Shown here one piece after another: positions 53,600-62,989 of a stretch of DNA of 64,000 nt. The notes beneath the pieces are model-generated. The model saw only the letters and a list, made by a program, of their open reading frames with translations. It did no database searches and was not told the origin of the DNA. The translations under genes and the position numbers were made by a program. Numbering within the stretch: the first letter of the stretch is position 1; each line of letters starts with the position of its first letter. Origin of the DNA: Rothia endophytica (lineage in GTDB: Bacteria > Actinomycetota > Actinomycetes > Actinomycetales > Micrococcaceae); assembly GCF_928381505.1 (NCBI RefSeq), contig NZ_CAKMSJ010000008.1, positions 1 to 64,000 on the forward strand, read 5' to 3'.

Positions 53600-54574
53600 A
53601 TGAGTCAGCCCATCACCGAAGCAACTGCCACCAAACCTACCGCTACAAAGGACACAGCCCCCTCCCAGATTGCTCTGAACCTGGTGCGCGGTGCCCTCAT
53701 CGGAACGGTAGAAACCGTTCCGGGTGTTTCCGGCGGCACCGTGGCGCTGGTCGTGGGTGTGTACGAGCGCCTGATCGGCGCGGCGTCCTCACTGATGAGC
53801 GGGGTCAAAGAAGTAGCGGTGGGCACCGTGCGCAAGGACTCTGCCCAGCGCAGCGCCGGTTTTCAGCGGATCAAAAATCTTCCCTGGGCACTGCTGCTCG
53901 CTATCTTCTTAGGTATGGGCGTAGCCGTTGTTTCGATGGCACACATGATGAGCTATCTGGTTGAGGATCAGCCGGTGCTGACCAGTGCCGCTTTCTTTGG
54001 CATGGTGCTGGCCTCTCTCTACGTCCCTTATAACTTGGCGGGTAAGTGGAGGGGCAAGGATTGGCTCTACGCTCTGGTCGCAGCAGTCATCATGTACTTT
54101 ATTGTCTCTATGCCTCCCGCAGGCGATATGTCTAACCCGCCCTGGTTCCTCATCATGGGTGCAGCTGCGGTCGCTATTGCAGCGCTGGTCCTTCCGGGTC
54201 TGTCCGGCTCCTTCCTGCTTCTGAGTTTTGGTCTTTATCACAGCACCATGAGCGCCATCAGTACCTTTGATCTCACCTACATCACCCTTTTTGGGTTGGG
54301 CGCGGTTCTGGGTCTTGCCACCGTGGTAAAGGGCCTTGAATGGGTGCTAGAACATCACCACCACATCACCCTGGTCGTTCTGACCGGTGTTATGTTGGGT
54401 GCCCTTCGAGCCCTCTGGCCCTGGAAAACTGACACCAACGATTTGCTGGCAGTGGGCGATCAGGCCGGTGCTGCGCTCATCTGGTGCCTGGTGGGTTTTG
54501 CGCTGGTGGCTCTGGTCATTCTTGCAGATAAGATCTTCAACAAACCCAAGGTAGTGCACCAGGAAACAATCTAG
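53600..54574 (+). CDS. DUF368 family polyprenyl-phosphate transporter
   Basis: Membrane protein of the DUF368 family, characterised members of which (PopT) recycle undecaprenyl phosphate to the inner membrane leaflet. The 324-residue protein has about eight membrane segments and the conserved repeats TVETVPGVSGGTVALVVGVY (residues about 37-56) and ALVLPGLSGSFLLLSFGLY (about 194-212), both with the PG-SG substrate-site pattern. The C-terminal ADKIFNKPKVVHQETI is short and polar. It stands divergent from the protein mannosyltransferase gene and is followed by a hairpin, so it is monocistronic. Confidence 0.9.
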   Translation: MSQPITEATATKPTATKDTAPSQIALNLVRGALIGTVETVPGVSGGTVALVVGVYERLIGAASSLMSGVKEVAVGTVRKDSAQRSAGFQRIKNLPWALLLAIFLGMGVAVVSMAHMMSYLVEDQPVLTSAAFFGMVLASLYVPYNLAGKWRGKDWLYALVAAVIMYFIVSMPPAGDMSNPPWFLIMGAAAVAIAALVLPGLSGSFLLLSFGLYHSTMSAISTFDLTYITLFGLGAVLGLATVVKGLEWVLEHHHHITLVVLTGVMLGALRALWPWKTDTNDLLAVGDQAGAALIWCLVGFALVALVILADKIFNKPKVVHQETI

Positions 54575-54596
54575 GCTCTCCTACTTTCTGCTCCAG

Positions 54597-54625
54597 CCCG
54601 GTGCACCCTCTAGGGGTACACCGGG
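54597..54625 (+). terminator. hairpin between DUF368 and rsmI
   Basis: CCCGGTG (54597-54603) pairs with CACCGGG (54619-54625), with an inner ACCC/GGGT extension. No T-run follows, so it is a weak or partial terminator. Confidence 0.5.
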
Positions 54626-54643
54626 CGGTGTAGTCTTAAAACC

Positions 54644-55534
54644 ATGAGTGAGCAGCAGAATACAGGCAACCCCCAGACCATCGCAGAACCCGGCAAGGGC
54701 GCGCTGGTGCTTGGTGGTACCCCCATCGGTAACCTGCAGGACGCCTCCCCGCGCCTGCGTCATGCGATGGCTACTGCCGATGTTATTGCGGTAGAAGACA
54801 CCCGCACCCTGCGACGCCTGGCGTCGGGGCTTGATGTGCAGACCCGCGGGCGAGTTCTGGTGAACCACGACCACAATGAGGCTGCACGAGCCTCCCAGAT
54901 CGTTGATGCTGTTGCAGCGGGGCAAACAGTTCTGCTGATGTCTGACGCCGGTATGCCCGCGGTCTCTGACCCCGGCTATGTAGCTGCTGCCGCTGTAGCT
55001 GATGCCGGGCTCCCCGTTACTGCTGTACCCGGCCCATCGGCTGTTGTCACGGCGCTGGCGGTCTCTGGTCTACCCAGTGGGCGTTTTACCTTTGAGGGCT
55101 TTTTGGCACGTAAGGGTTCTGACCGCAGCAGAAGGCTCGCAGCGCTGGCTACAGAAGAGCGCACCATGGTGTTCTACGAGTCGCCCCACCGCCTGGCTGC
55201 CACGTTAGCTGATTTCGCCCAGACCTTTGGTGCCCAACGCCGAGCAGCGGTCTGCCGTGAGCTCACCAAACTTCACGAGGAGGTTGCCCGCGGCCCCCTG
55301 GCCGAACTGGTTGAGTGGAGCGAATCCAAGCAAATGCGCGGCGAAATTGCCATCGTGGTGGAGGGCGCCGAACCACCTACTGCTCAAGATGCCGAAAGCC
55401 TGACGGACCTCGTCCTTGAACTGGTGGACGGCGGGGTGCGGCTCAAAGACGCCTGCGCCCAGGTGGCAGCGGCTCAGGGAGTCTCTAAACGGGATCTCTA
55501 CGAGGCAACGCTGGCTACCCGAGCTAACCAATAA
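54644..55534 (+). CDS. rsmI: 16S rRNA 2'-O-ribose methyltransferase C1402 (RsmI)
   Basis: Methylates the 2'-O of C1402 in 16S rRNA. The 296-residue protein has the tetrapyrrole-methylase-like fold: LVLGGTPIGNLQDASPRLRH (residues about 20-39), EDTRTLRRLASGL, LLMSDAGMPAVSDPGYVAA with the SAM loop, and VPGPSAVVTALAVSGLPSGR. The order with tatD, rsmA and ispE is common to actinobacteria. Its stop is followed by tatD 84 bases later without a terminator, so they may be co-transcribed. Confidence 0.94.
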   Translation: MSEQQNTGNPQTIAEPGKGALVLGGTPIGNLQDASPRLRHAMATADVIAVEDTRTLRRLASGLDVQTRGRVLVNHDHNEAARASQIVDAVAAGQTVLLMSDAGMPAVSDPGYVAAAAVADAGLPVTAVPGPSAVVTALAVSGLPSGRFTFEGFLARKGSDRSRRLAALATEERTMVFYESPHRLAATLADFAQTFGAQRRAAVCRELTKLHEEVARGPLAELVEWSESKQMRGEIAIVVEGAEPPTAQDAESLTDLVLELVDGGVRLKDACAQVAAAQGVSKRDLYEATLATRANQ

Positions 55535-55618
55535 CCTGTAATTCCATATGAGGCGGGGGACAGCTGGGGCATCATGACCGTAACCCTCACCTGCCACCGT
55601 GGAACGGAAGAGAAACTT

Positions 55619-56698
55619 ATGTGCACCAACCACCACACCATGACAGCTGAAGATCTAGCAGAACTAGCAGCGCGCTTTGCCAGTACCCTTCCATCTCAGG
55701 ATGAGCTGACGGCGTCCATCTTTGAAACCCCGTTGCCTGTCTCAGAAGGGCAGGTTCCTCCCGCATATGAGCCTGAGCGCTACGCTCTAGCCGATGAAGA
55801 AAGTGGAGAGGGCACGCGCCGCAGGTCGGAGCAGGGGCAGGATGGGAGGCGCCGAAACCTTGCATTCCCACCGGCACCCGCACCGCTGCCCTATGCGATT
55901 GTCGATAACCACACCCATATGGACTTGCTGGACGGCGAGGTTGCGGTTACCGCCCGGGATGCCCTAGATACCGGTGAAGCTCTGGGGATTGGGGCAATTG
56001 TGCAGGTGGGCTGCGATGTTCCCAGCTCCCTTTATGCGGTTAAAGCTGCTCACGCTGATGCGCGCGCGCTGGCAGCTGTTGCTCTGCACCCCAATGAGGC
56101 GCCCAAGCTTGAAGAAGCTGGTCAGCTAGACGCTGCGCTTGACGTGATTGAAACGCTGGCGCAGGACGAGCGGGTGTGCGCGATTGGTGAGACCGGTCTA
56201 GACTACTTCCGCACCGGTGAAGAGGGGGTGGAGGCTCAGCAGCGCTCCTTCCGGGAGCATATCCGTATCGCCAAAACCTACGGCAAGGCTCTGCAGATTC
56301 ACGATAGGGACGCTCATGAGGACGTGGTGCGTATTCTGAGGGAGGAAGGTGCCCCTGAGACCGTTATTTTCCACTGCTATTCGGGGGACCCTGACCTCGC
56401 TGAGATTTGTAATGCTCAGGGCTGGTACATGAGCTTTGCGGGTACGGTGACTTTCAAGAATTCTCAGGGAATTCAAGAGTCATTGAAAATCGCCCGCCGT
56501 GACCTGATCCTGGCTGAGACCGATGCGCCTTTCTTGACTCCTCACCCCTTCCGCGGGCGTCCTAACGCTTCTTACATGACCAACTACACCGTGCGTTTTA
56601 TGGCGCAGTATCTCGATGCTGATCTTGAGGAACTCTGCCGGGATATCCGTGCTAACTCTCTGACTGCCTACGGTAGCTGGGGTGTTGAGGGCTTCTGA
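55619..56698 (+). CDS. tatD: TatD family metal-dependent hydrolase
   Basis: Cytoplasmic metal-dependent deoxyribonuclease of the TatD family. I choose ATG 55619, with GGAAGAG six bases upstream, giving 359 residues. A longer frame to 55574 has no ribosome site. The first 95 residues are an acidic and Arg-rich extension unlike the usual 260-280-residue enzyme. The core has DNHTHMDLLDGEVAVTARDA with the metal His pair, GETGLDYFRT, HDRDAHEDV, IFHCYSGD and ETDAPFLTPHPFRG. The C-terminus overlaps the convergent GT87 gene by 31 bases. Confidence 0.9.
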   Translation: MCTNHHTMTAEDLAELAARFASTLPSQDELTASIFETPLPVSEGQVPPAYEPERYALADEESGEGTRRRSEQGQDGRRRNLAFPPAPAPLPYAIVDNHTHMDLLDGEVAVTARDALDTGEALGIGAIVQVGCDVPSSLYAVKAAHADARALAAVALHPNEAPKLEEAGQLDAALDVIETLAQDERVCAIGETGLDYFRTGEEGVEAQQRSFREHIRIAKTYGKALQIHDRDAHEDVVRILREEGAPETVIFHCYSGDPDLAEICNAQGWYMSFAGTVTFKNSQGIQESLKIARRDLILAETDAPFLTPHPFRGRPNASYMTNYTVRFMAQYLDADLEELCRDIRANSLTAYGSWGVEGF

Positions 56699-57918
56699 AG
56701 CGCAGGAACCGCTAGATAAGCAACGGCCCAGGCCACGGGGAGGGCGTGCATGAGGCCAAGGGCGAGTGGCCATTCACCGGTACCCCAGTTGTGGCCACCA
56801 AACCAGATGGCGAAGGGCAAAGCAAAAATAAGGGCACCGCTGGCTGCCAGGTAGAGGTAGGTTCGGTCAGATGACCGCCAGCCGTAAACGGCAGCAAAGA
56901 GCACAAGGGTGACCAGCCAGACCCAGTGATGGGTCCACGAAATGGGGGAGAGCAGAAGCCCTAGCACCGCCACAGTGCTCACAGCACCTACTGTCTGGCC
57001 GTGAGCATGTAGTTTCTGGCAGGCTAGGTAGGTAAGCACCAGTACCGCCAGGGCGGACGCCGCGAAGAGAGCAGTTGCTACCGGAGCGGGGAGAATCATG
57101 GACCAGCTACCTAGCAGGTTGTAGTTCAGCGCTCCCGTGATACTGCCGACCCTGTCGGACTCAAAGATTTTCTCGGTGAAGAATTCGAGGGCATGGTGGG
57201 GCATAACGGCGAAACTTAGCGCGATGCCTGCCAGCCCGGTGCCGATAAAGCGCGCCAGAGACTTCCAATCCTTCGTTGCTAGGAAGTACAGAGCGAAAAT
57301 TGCGGGGGTTAGCTTAATGCTGGCGGCTAGTGCCATAAGTACGCCGTGCCAGCGGGTGTCGCGCAGATAAATTGCGTCAGTGAGAATGAGCAGCACCAAA
57401 AAGAGATTGATTTGCCCCAGTTCCATATTGAAGCTGATCGGGAAAAATTTGAGAAAAAGCGGTGTTAGCCAGAGCCCGCTAGCCAGCGCCACCCGCGGGC
57501 TGACGTCCAGCCCGCGCAGGGTGAGGTAACTGACCAGCACCAGGGAAGCGACGTTGAGAACCAGGAAGGCTGGACCAGCAGCCTGAGCGTTAGTGAGCAA
57601 GACAAAGGGCGCAAAAACCAGTGCTGCCAGCGGTGGATAGGTGAAACCGTAAATTTCTTCTGGGGGTAGTGCCCAGTTGTAAAGGTTACCGGTGGTCAGC
57701 CAGCTCTTGAGCGCACCGTAGTAGACGTTCAGGTCAAAGAAAACCCGGGGCTCCATCTTTTCGTTCCATAAGAAGGGGTAGAGGCTGATTACGGTCAGCA
57801 GCAGCCCCGTCACTATTGCTATGTTGCTGGTCAACCCAGAGGTGAGGGCGGCATAGGGCGAACCTGGGTGCTGCGGTGAGGTGGTCTGTGAGGGTGATAC
57901 TGCGGGGCGAGGGCGCAT
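56668..57918 (-). CDS. GT87 (DUF2029) family glycosyltransferase
   Basis: Integral membrane mannosyltransferase-type enzyme that uses polyprenyl-phosphate sugar; actinobacterial members work on lipoglycans such as phosphatidylinositol mannosides and lipomannan. I choose ATG 57918 (MRPRPAVSPSQTTSP, AGGAC upstream), giving 416 residues; an open extension to 58107 runs into rsmA and is unlikely. About ten membrane segments follow, with the loop FFDLNVYYGALKSWLTTGNL and YGFTYPPLAALVFAP near the catalytic Asp, then LSPISWTHHWVWLVTLVLF. It lies antisense between tatD and rsmA, where a resuscitation-promoting factor gene is usual. Confidence 0.85.
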   Translation of the reverse strand: MRPRPAVSPSQTTSPQHPGSPYAALTSGLTSNIAIVTGLLLTVISLYPFLWNEKMEPRVFFDLNVYYGALKSWLTTGNLYNWALPPEEIYGFTYPPLAALVFAPFVLLTNAQAAGPAFLVLNVASLVLVSYLTLRGLDVSPRVALASGLWLTPLFLKFFPISFNMELGQINLFLVLLILTDAIYLRDTRWHGVLMALAASIKLTPAIFALYFLATKDWKSLARFIGTGLAGIALSFAVMPHHALEFFTEKIFESDRVGSITGALNYNLLGSWSMILPAPVATALFAASALAVLVLTYLACQKLHAHGQTVGAVSTVAVLGLLLSPISWTHHWVWLVTLVLFAAVYGWRSSDRTYLYLAASGALIFALPFAIWFGGHNWGTGEWPLALGLMHALPVAWAVAYLAVPALQKPSTPQLP

Positions 57919-58059
57919 GACCGTCCTGGTAGTGGATGGGGTAGTACAAGAGAAGAGTCTACCGGGCGGGCCAATCCTGCTTAGGTGCTCACCTGCTGGT
58001 GGCTTGGTCACTATGAGGCTAGGTGCCTCTTTGAGCCAGCTGGCATATAGACTGGTGGG

Positions 58060-58947
58060 GTGACTGAAGAACCTGCATCCACCACTCAAGACCTGCTCGG
58101 CCCCCAAGAAATCCGCGAACTCGCCGATATGCTCGGTATTCGCCCCACCAAAACGCTGGGGCAGAATTTCGTGATTGACCCCAATACTATTCGTCGTATT
58201 ATCGCCACGGCTAAGATCAGCCCTGATGAGACGGTGGTTGAAGTTGGCCCTGGTCTGGGCTCTTTGACGCTGGGCATTCTGGATGCCGCCAAGGATATGG
58301 TGGCGGTGGAGATTGACCCGCCCCTGGCTGAACAGCTCCCTGCAACAATTGCCAAGATGCGCCCGGGCTCAGAAGCACGTATTGATGTGGTGCTGTCGGA
58401 TGCCATGAAGGTCACCGAACTGCCTAAAACTCCCACCGCACTGGTAGCTAACCTGCCCTATAACGTAGCGGTCCCCGTCCTCTTGCATATGTTTGCACAG
58501 TTCCCCTCTATTGAGCATGCCTTGGTCATGGTGCAGGATGAGGTTGCTGACCGTCTGGCAGCCAAGCCCGGTTCTAAGATTTACGGGGTGCCTAGTGTTA
58601 AGGCCAACTGGTTTGCTGAAGTTTCCAAAGCGGGCGTGATTGGTACTAACGTTTTCTGGCCAGCACCCAAAATCAAATCTGGGCTGGTTGCCTTTGAACG
58701 CCGCGCAGAGTTGCTTTCTGACCTGCCGCGTGAAGAGGTCTTTGCCATTATTGATGCAGCATTCGCTCAGCGTCGTAAGACCTTGCGCGCTGCCCTGTCT
58801 ACCTGGGCCGGTTCCGGTGCCCGCGCCGGCACCATTCTCGAAGCTGCGGGTATTGACCCCCAGCTACGCGGTGAAAAGCTGGATATTCACGACTTCATCA
58901 AAATCGCTGAAGCTGCCCGCACGGTGCCGGCGGTAGGAGAAGCCTAA
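58060..58947 (+). CDS. rsmA: 16S rRNA dimethyladenosine transferase (RsmA/KsgA)
   Basis: Dimethylates A1518 and A1519 of 16S rRNA. It has a GTG start and 295 residues. Motifs are [20 protein letters not shown] (residues about 30-49), [16 protein letters not shown], the SAM contact [10 protein letters not shown], and [18 protein letters not shown] with the NLPY catalytic motif. The C-terminal domain has [19 protein letters not shown] sequence ([15 protein letters not shown]) and [15 protein letters not shown]. Its stop overlaps the ispE start in TAATG, so translation is coupled. Confidence 0.96.
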   Translation: MTEEPASTTQDLLGPQEIRELADMLGIRPTKTLGQNFVIDPNTIRRIIATAKISPDETVVEVGPGLGSLTLGILDAAKDMVAVEIDPPLAEQLPATIAKMRPGSEARIDVVLSDAMKVTELPKTPTALVANLPYNVAVPVLLHMFAQFPSIEHALVMVQDEVADRLAAKPGSKIYGVPSVKANWFAEVSKAGVIGTNVFWPAPKIKSGLVAFERRAELLSDLPREEVFAIIDAAFAQRRKTLRAALSTWAGSGARAGTILEAAGIDPQLRGEKLDIHDFIKIAEAARTVPAVGEA

Positions 58948-59858
58948 TGTCTGTATCGGTTAAAGCAACCGCTCCGGGCAAGGTCAACCTGTATTTTGCG
59001 GTCGGTCCCCTGAAGCCTGATGGGTACCACGATGTAGCCTCGCTGTATGCTGCGGTGAATATTCTAGAAACCGTTACTCTGACGGAAACCGATGTAACTG
59101 GGATAAGCCAGTCAATGAGCGTTGCCCCCGGTTCACCGGTGGCTCAGCAAGTGGAGCTAGGCGCTTTTGACCCTTCTGTAGTTCCTCTGGACAACACGAA
59201 TCTTGCCTACCGCGGTGCGGCGGCTGTCCTGGCTGAAGCTGGGCTGAGCCCTGATGACGTCTGCTTGAACCTGCACATCGAAAAAGCGGTGCCCGTTGCC
59301 GGTGGTATGGGCGGAGGCTCTGCAGATGCTGCAGCGGCTATGAAAGCGATGAATTCTTACCTAGTGCAAACTGGCAGGCTTTCACAGGAGCTACCACACA
59401 ACCGGTTGTTGCAACTCGCTGCTCCTCTTGGGGCAGACGTCCCCTTTGCCCTCCTAGGTGGGCTGGCTGTTGGGCAGGGCATCGGTGACCGCCTCCAAGC
59501 TATTCCTTTACCTGTGGGCGTTGAGCCGCTTCATTTCGGTTTTGTGCCAGCGGTCTCTGGGCTCTCAACCCCTGAAGTTTTTCGTGAGCTGGACGCTGGT
59601 CGGGCGAGCGGGCGTTACCCCGCGCCCGATGAAAACTTGGAGGTGCCGCAGCAACTTATTGCTACTCTGACATCACCGGCTCCGCTGACCGAGCGCCTGC
59701 CTCTTATTTCTAGCCTTCTGCGCAACGATCTCGCTGCGCCCGCCCTCAATCTGCTGCCTGAAGTGGAGCAAACCCTGGCAGTGACAGCAGAAAACCCAGG
59801 TGTAACGGCATGTTTTGTATCAGGATCCGGCCCCACCGTCGCCTACATCTCACAGTGA
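58947..59858 (+). CDS. ispE: 4-diphosphocytidyl-2-C-methyl-D-erythritol kinase
   Basis: Phosphorylates CDP-methylerythritol in the MEP route to isoprenoids, which feeds polyprenyl carriers and menaquinone. The 303-residue GHMP kinase begins VKATAPGKVNLYFAVGPLKP, has the ATP loop PVAGGMGGGSADAAAAMKAM (residues about 113-132), and ends in TACFVSGSGPTVAYIS (here VTACFVSGSGPTVAYIS). It is joined to rsmA by an overlapping TAATG, which is usual in actinobacteria. It links to the UppS-type gene at 35.6 kb through isoprenoid supply. Confidence 0.95.
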   Translation: MSVSVKATAPGKVNLYFAVGPLKPDGYHDVASLYAAVNILETVTLTETDVTGISQSMSVAPGSPVAQQVELGAFDPSVVPLDNTNLAYRGAAAVLAEAGLSPDDVCLNLHIEKAVPVAGGMGGGSADAAAAMKAMNSYLVQTGRLSQELPHNRLLQLAAPLGADVPFALLGGLAVGQGIGDRLQAIPLPVGVEPLHFGFVPAVSGLSTPEVFRELDAGRASGRYPAPDENLEVPQQLIATLTSPAPLTERLPLISSLLRNDLAAPALNLLPEVEQTLAVTAENPGVTACFVSGSGPTVAYISQ

Positions 59859-59880
59859 GTTAGCTGAAAGAACCTGCAGT

Positions 59881-59904
59881 CTACCCCTGAGGCGTGGGTA
59901 GAAT
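59881..59904 (+). promoter_or_regulatory. candidate promoter/hairpin before the exporter gene
   Basis: TAGAAT (59899-59904) is a good -10 about 40 bases before the exporter start, though the -35 is weak. CTACCC (59881-59886) pairs with GGGTAG (59896-59901), so the same stretch could instead be a weak terminator of ispE. Confidence 0.3.
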
Positions 59905-59946
59905 AGGAGCTGTTCTTTTCAGATTGCAGTGACTGTGTAGGGAATT

Positions 59947-61731
59947 ATGCTCAGCAATATTCGCAACCTTTTTTATCTGGTTGATTTCCCGGTGAAAACC
60001 AAATTGGCGTTATCGGTGATCGGCGCCTTCATCGTTTCCCTGCTTGAAATATTTGGTGTAGCTGCAACCTATCCGCTCATCTTGCTGGTTTCAGGGCAAA
60101 GTATTGAAAACGGACCCCTAGCCACTCTTGCTCAGCTTCTGGGAACCACTGATAGGCAACGTCTGATTGCACTTACTGGAATAATAGTTGTATCTGCATT
60201 TATCGGAAAATCATTGTTTACTATTGGCTTCCGATGGTGGCAAAGCGGTTTTGTCAACAAAATGGAACTGTCCGCAAGAGTCAATCTGCTGGACCTTTAC
60301 CTAGACTCTCCCTACCCGGACCACAAGAAACGGGAACTCTCCAAAATCCATACCAACCTCGTGACATCAATGGCTCAGGCCTATCGAATGAGTATCTTTG
60401 GAGGGTTGAGCCTGCTGACAAACCTCATGACGATCACCCTCATGCTCGTCATTGTTTTCATTCTCTCACCACAGGTTGCCATTATTGCTGTACCTATTTT
60501 TGGTGCCGTGGGGTATGCCATTCCCGCCCTTTCTAAAAGACAGCTAGAAAAAATTAGCCATCAGATCACAAAGGCTGATCAAATCTCCTGGTTCTCATCA
60601 ATGCCAGCTTTATCAGCTTTCCGAGAGATGCGATTGTTCTCCGTGGGAGATCAGTTTGTGCAGAAATATAAGCGCGGCGTTGAAATGAGCGCTAAGGCCC
60701 AACGCCAACAGGGTCTGGTCAACGAGCTACCTAAAAACATTATGGAAATCGTTTTTATTGTTAGTATTGCGTCCCTGGCAGTCTTTATGTTTTCTACCCG
60801 GGACCAAGCAGAAGCAATTGCAACTATGGGCGTTTTCAGCGTGGCCGCTGTACGTCTTATGCCCGCCATTAACTCAGCTATGGCCTCTCTTAACGTCGTA
60901 AGATCTGGGACTGCTGGTGTGCTCCTTCTCAACAGAGAAATTGAGTACTTCAAGGGTATTTCACGGTATTCAGCACTACCTTCTTCGAACACTGTTTTCA
61001 CCGGCGATGTTGATGTTCAAGGGGTTAGCTTCCAATATGACCCGGCAGCTGAACCGGTCTTAAAGAATATCTCTATCTCAATTCCCGCAAACAAAACGGT
61101 AGCTTTTGTAGGGTCTAGCGGATCTGGAAAATCGACTCTGGTTGATATTATTTTGGGTATGCTCCCACCCACCCAGGGATCTGTCACCTGCGGCGGAATC
61201 CCTATTAGCGCTGACCTCAAGGCGTGGCAACAGCAACTGGGCGTCGTGCCGCAAAGTGTTTATGTGCTCCCAGGGAATCTCAAGGAGAACGTTGCTTTTG
61301 GTTTACCCGAGACTGACATCGATGATGCACAGGTAATCTCTGCTTTAGCTCATGCTGAGCTGAATGAACTAGTCGATATCCTACCGAACGGCATTACAGA
61401 AGACTTAGGGCAGGACGGCGGCAGGTTATCTGGCGGGCAACGTCAGCGTTTGGGGATTGCCCGTGCGCTGTATCGCACCCCCAAATTACTGGTTTTAGAT
61501 GAGGCTACATCAGCTCTAGATAATAAGACCGAGCATAAGATCACGCAGACTATTGAAGGTTTAGCTGGTGAAATGACGATCGTGATGGTGGCTCACCGAC
61601 TGTCTACTATCAAAAAAGCAGACATTATTTACTATATGAAAAATGGTGAAGTGGTGAACCAGGGAAGCTTCGAGGAGCTTTCTGAGCTGAACCCTGAATT
61701 CAAAGAACTTGTAGAGCTAGGTAAACTCTAG
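59947..61731 (+). CDS. ABC transporter, fused permease and ATPase (PglK/flippase-like)
   Basis: Homodimeric exporter half-transporter that probably flips a lipid-linked glycan outward, as PglK and related proteins do. The 594-residue protein has six membrane helices (about residues 20-320), with FPVKTKLALSVIGAFIVSLL near the start, then a nucleotide-binding domain from about 355: VAFVGSSGSGKSTLVDIILG (Walker A), VVPQSVYVLPGNLKENVAFG (Q loop region), LSGGQRQRLGIARAL (signature), LLVLDEATSALD (Walker B) and VAHRLST (switch His). The catalytic Glu is present. Its AT content is higher than the neighbours. A glycosyltransferase gene follows after 41 bases. Confidence 0.9.
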   Translation: MLSNIRNLFYLVDFPVKTKLALSVIGAFIVSLLEIFGVAATYPLILLVSGQSIENGPLATLAQLLGTTDRQRLIALTGIIVVSAFIGKSLFTIGFRWWQSGFVNKMELSARVNLLDLYLDSPYPDHKKRELSKIHTNLVTSMAQAYRMSIFGGLSLLTNLMTITLMLVIVFILSPQVAIIAVPIFGAVGYAIPALSKRQLEKISHQITKADQISWFSSMPALSAFREMRLFSVGDQFVQKYKRGVEMSAKAQRQQGLVNELPKNIMEIVFIVSIASLAVFMFSTRDQAEAIATMGVFSVAAVRLMPAINSAMASLNVVRSGTAGVLLLNREIEYFKGISRYSALPSSNTVFTGDVDVQGVSFQYDPAAEPVLKNISISIPANKTVAFVGSSGSGKSTLVDIILGMLPPTQGSVTCGGIPISADLKAWQQQLGVVPQSVYVLPGNLKENVAFGLPETDIDDAQVISALAHAELNELVDILPNGITEDLGQDGGRLSGGQRQRLGIARALYRTPKLLVLDEATSALDNKTEHKITQTIEGLAGEMTIVMVAHRLSTIKKADIIYYMKNGEVVNQGSFEELSELNPEFKELVELGKL

Positions 61732-61772
61732 GCCAGATTTTTTCTATGAGTAGATGCACGGGAAACTAGCGG

Positions 61773-62951
61773 ATGACGAATAATAGGACAATCTATTTTT
61801 TAGTAGATGAATTTCCGAGGCTTGGTGGAGCTGAGACTGTGACGGACAGGTTGGCATCGGAGCTTACGGAAAGAGGTGAGCGTGTAGTTGTACTTGCCAA
61901 AACCTCCGGTATGAAGCTACCCAGGGAGGGCGCATACACAGTTGAATATTGGTCTCCTTTCTCTTTTGCTCTAAAGCAGCCGGTTCTTAGGAAAACTTCA
62001 TTGAGGCAAGTTCCTCGTGGGCTTTTCCTGTTCGCTCTTAAGAAATCTGGTCTCCTTAATAAACTTGTTGATATTTCTGCAGCGATACTTATTAAGAAGA
62101 AGATTCGTCGGTGGAATTCTGCTGACATAGTCATATCTACTCGGGCAGATATTCTGCTGCAGTTAATATCTTCTCCTGCATTTAATATTAGGGATAAACC
62201 TCTGATAATTAATCAATTTCACACGTCCTTAAACCCTCTTGGTGAATATGGCGCCTTTGTCGAAGAGGCAAGGCGTTCTCTGAAAGTAATTGATGGTTTT
62301 ACTGTGCTGAGCGAAAACTGCAGGAACAGTTTTATAAACGATTGGTGCATTCCTACTCTCGTTCTGGCTAATCCTAATGCGCCGCTCAACAAATTTTCTA
62401 TTTCATCTTTTGAAAAGAGAATTGTTATAGCCGCTCGTTTAGTTGAGAGCAAGCAGGTGGATATTGCTATTAAGGCCTTTTCCCGTTTTGTCCAAGACCC
62501 GCTCTATGAAGATTGGTGCCTGGAAATCTTCGGTGATGGAAGTGAACGTCATGCTCTAGAAAGTATGGTCCAGAATTTAGGTTTGGGAAAATCAGTTTTT
62601 TTCAGAGGTCAAGCCAGAACGCCCGAGGAAATTTTTTCGAGGGCCAGCATTCATCTCATGACATCAAGATTTGAAGGGCGTGGAATGGTTATCCAAGAAG
62701 CTGCGTGTTTTGGAATACCAAGTATCGCTTTCGATGTAAGCGGTGGGACGCACGAATTGGTCAAGTCTTTGGACGGAGTTCTCGTTCAGCCAGGAGACGC
62801 CGAGCAGCTGCTATCTGAACTAAAGAAAATGGCGGTCAATAGACTCCGGCTCGAGCAAAATTCATTGCAGGTCAGGTCTAAGGCTAACCAATATGACCCA
62901 TCAACAATAGTAGATACTTTTTTGCGGTGGGTTGAGGAAATTCGGCATTAG
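61773..62951 (+). CDS. glycosyltransferase family 4 (GT-B)
   Basis: Cytoplasmic GT-B enzyme that uses a nucleotide sugar, probably in assembly of a surface glycan. The 392-residue protein has the N-terminal acceptor loop EFPRLGGAETVTDRLASELT and a C-terminal nucleotide-sugar domain (about residues 210-375) with IVIAARLVESKQVDIAIKAF, EIFGDGSERHALESMVQNLG and the E-x7-E pair in SRFEGRGMVIQEAACFGIPS. The gene is clearly AT-rich (19 G/C of 60 in 62041-62100) and uses codons such as ATA and TTA more than its neighbours, which suggests horizontal acquisition. It follows the ABC exporter on the same strand. Confidence 0.88.
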   Translation: MTNNRTIYFLVDEFPRLGGAETVTDRLASELTERGERVVVLAKTSGMKLPREGAYTVEYWSPFSFALKQPVLRKTSLRQVPRGLFLFALKKSGLLNKLVDISAAILIKKKIRRWNSADIVISTRADILLQLISSPAFNIRDKPLIINQFHTSLNPLGEYGAFVEEARRSLKVIDGFTVLSENCRNSFINDWCIPTLVLANPNAPLNKFSISSFEKRIVIAARLVESKQVDIAIKAFSRFVQDPLYEDWCLEIFGDGSERHALESMVQNLGLGKSVFFRGQARTPEEIFSRASIHLMTSRFEGRGMVIQEAACFGIPSIAFDVSGGTHELVKSLDGVLVQPGDAEQLLSELKKMAVNRLRLEQNSLQVRSKANQYDPSTIVDTFLRWVEEIRH

Positions 62952-62989
62952 GTTTCAAACGTTTTTTGGTAGCGTTTGATAGTGGAAAG

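Noticed and set aside
57919..58107. N-terminal extension of the GT87 gene
   Set aside because: It would overlap rsmA on the other strand and adds Cys/Pro/Ser-rich sequence; ATG 57918 has a ribosome site.
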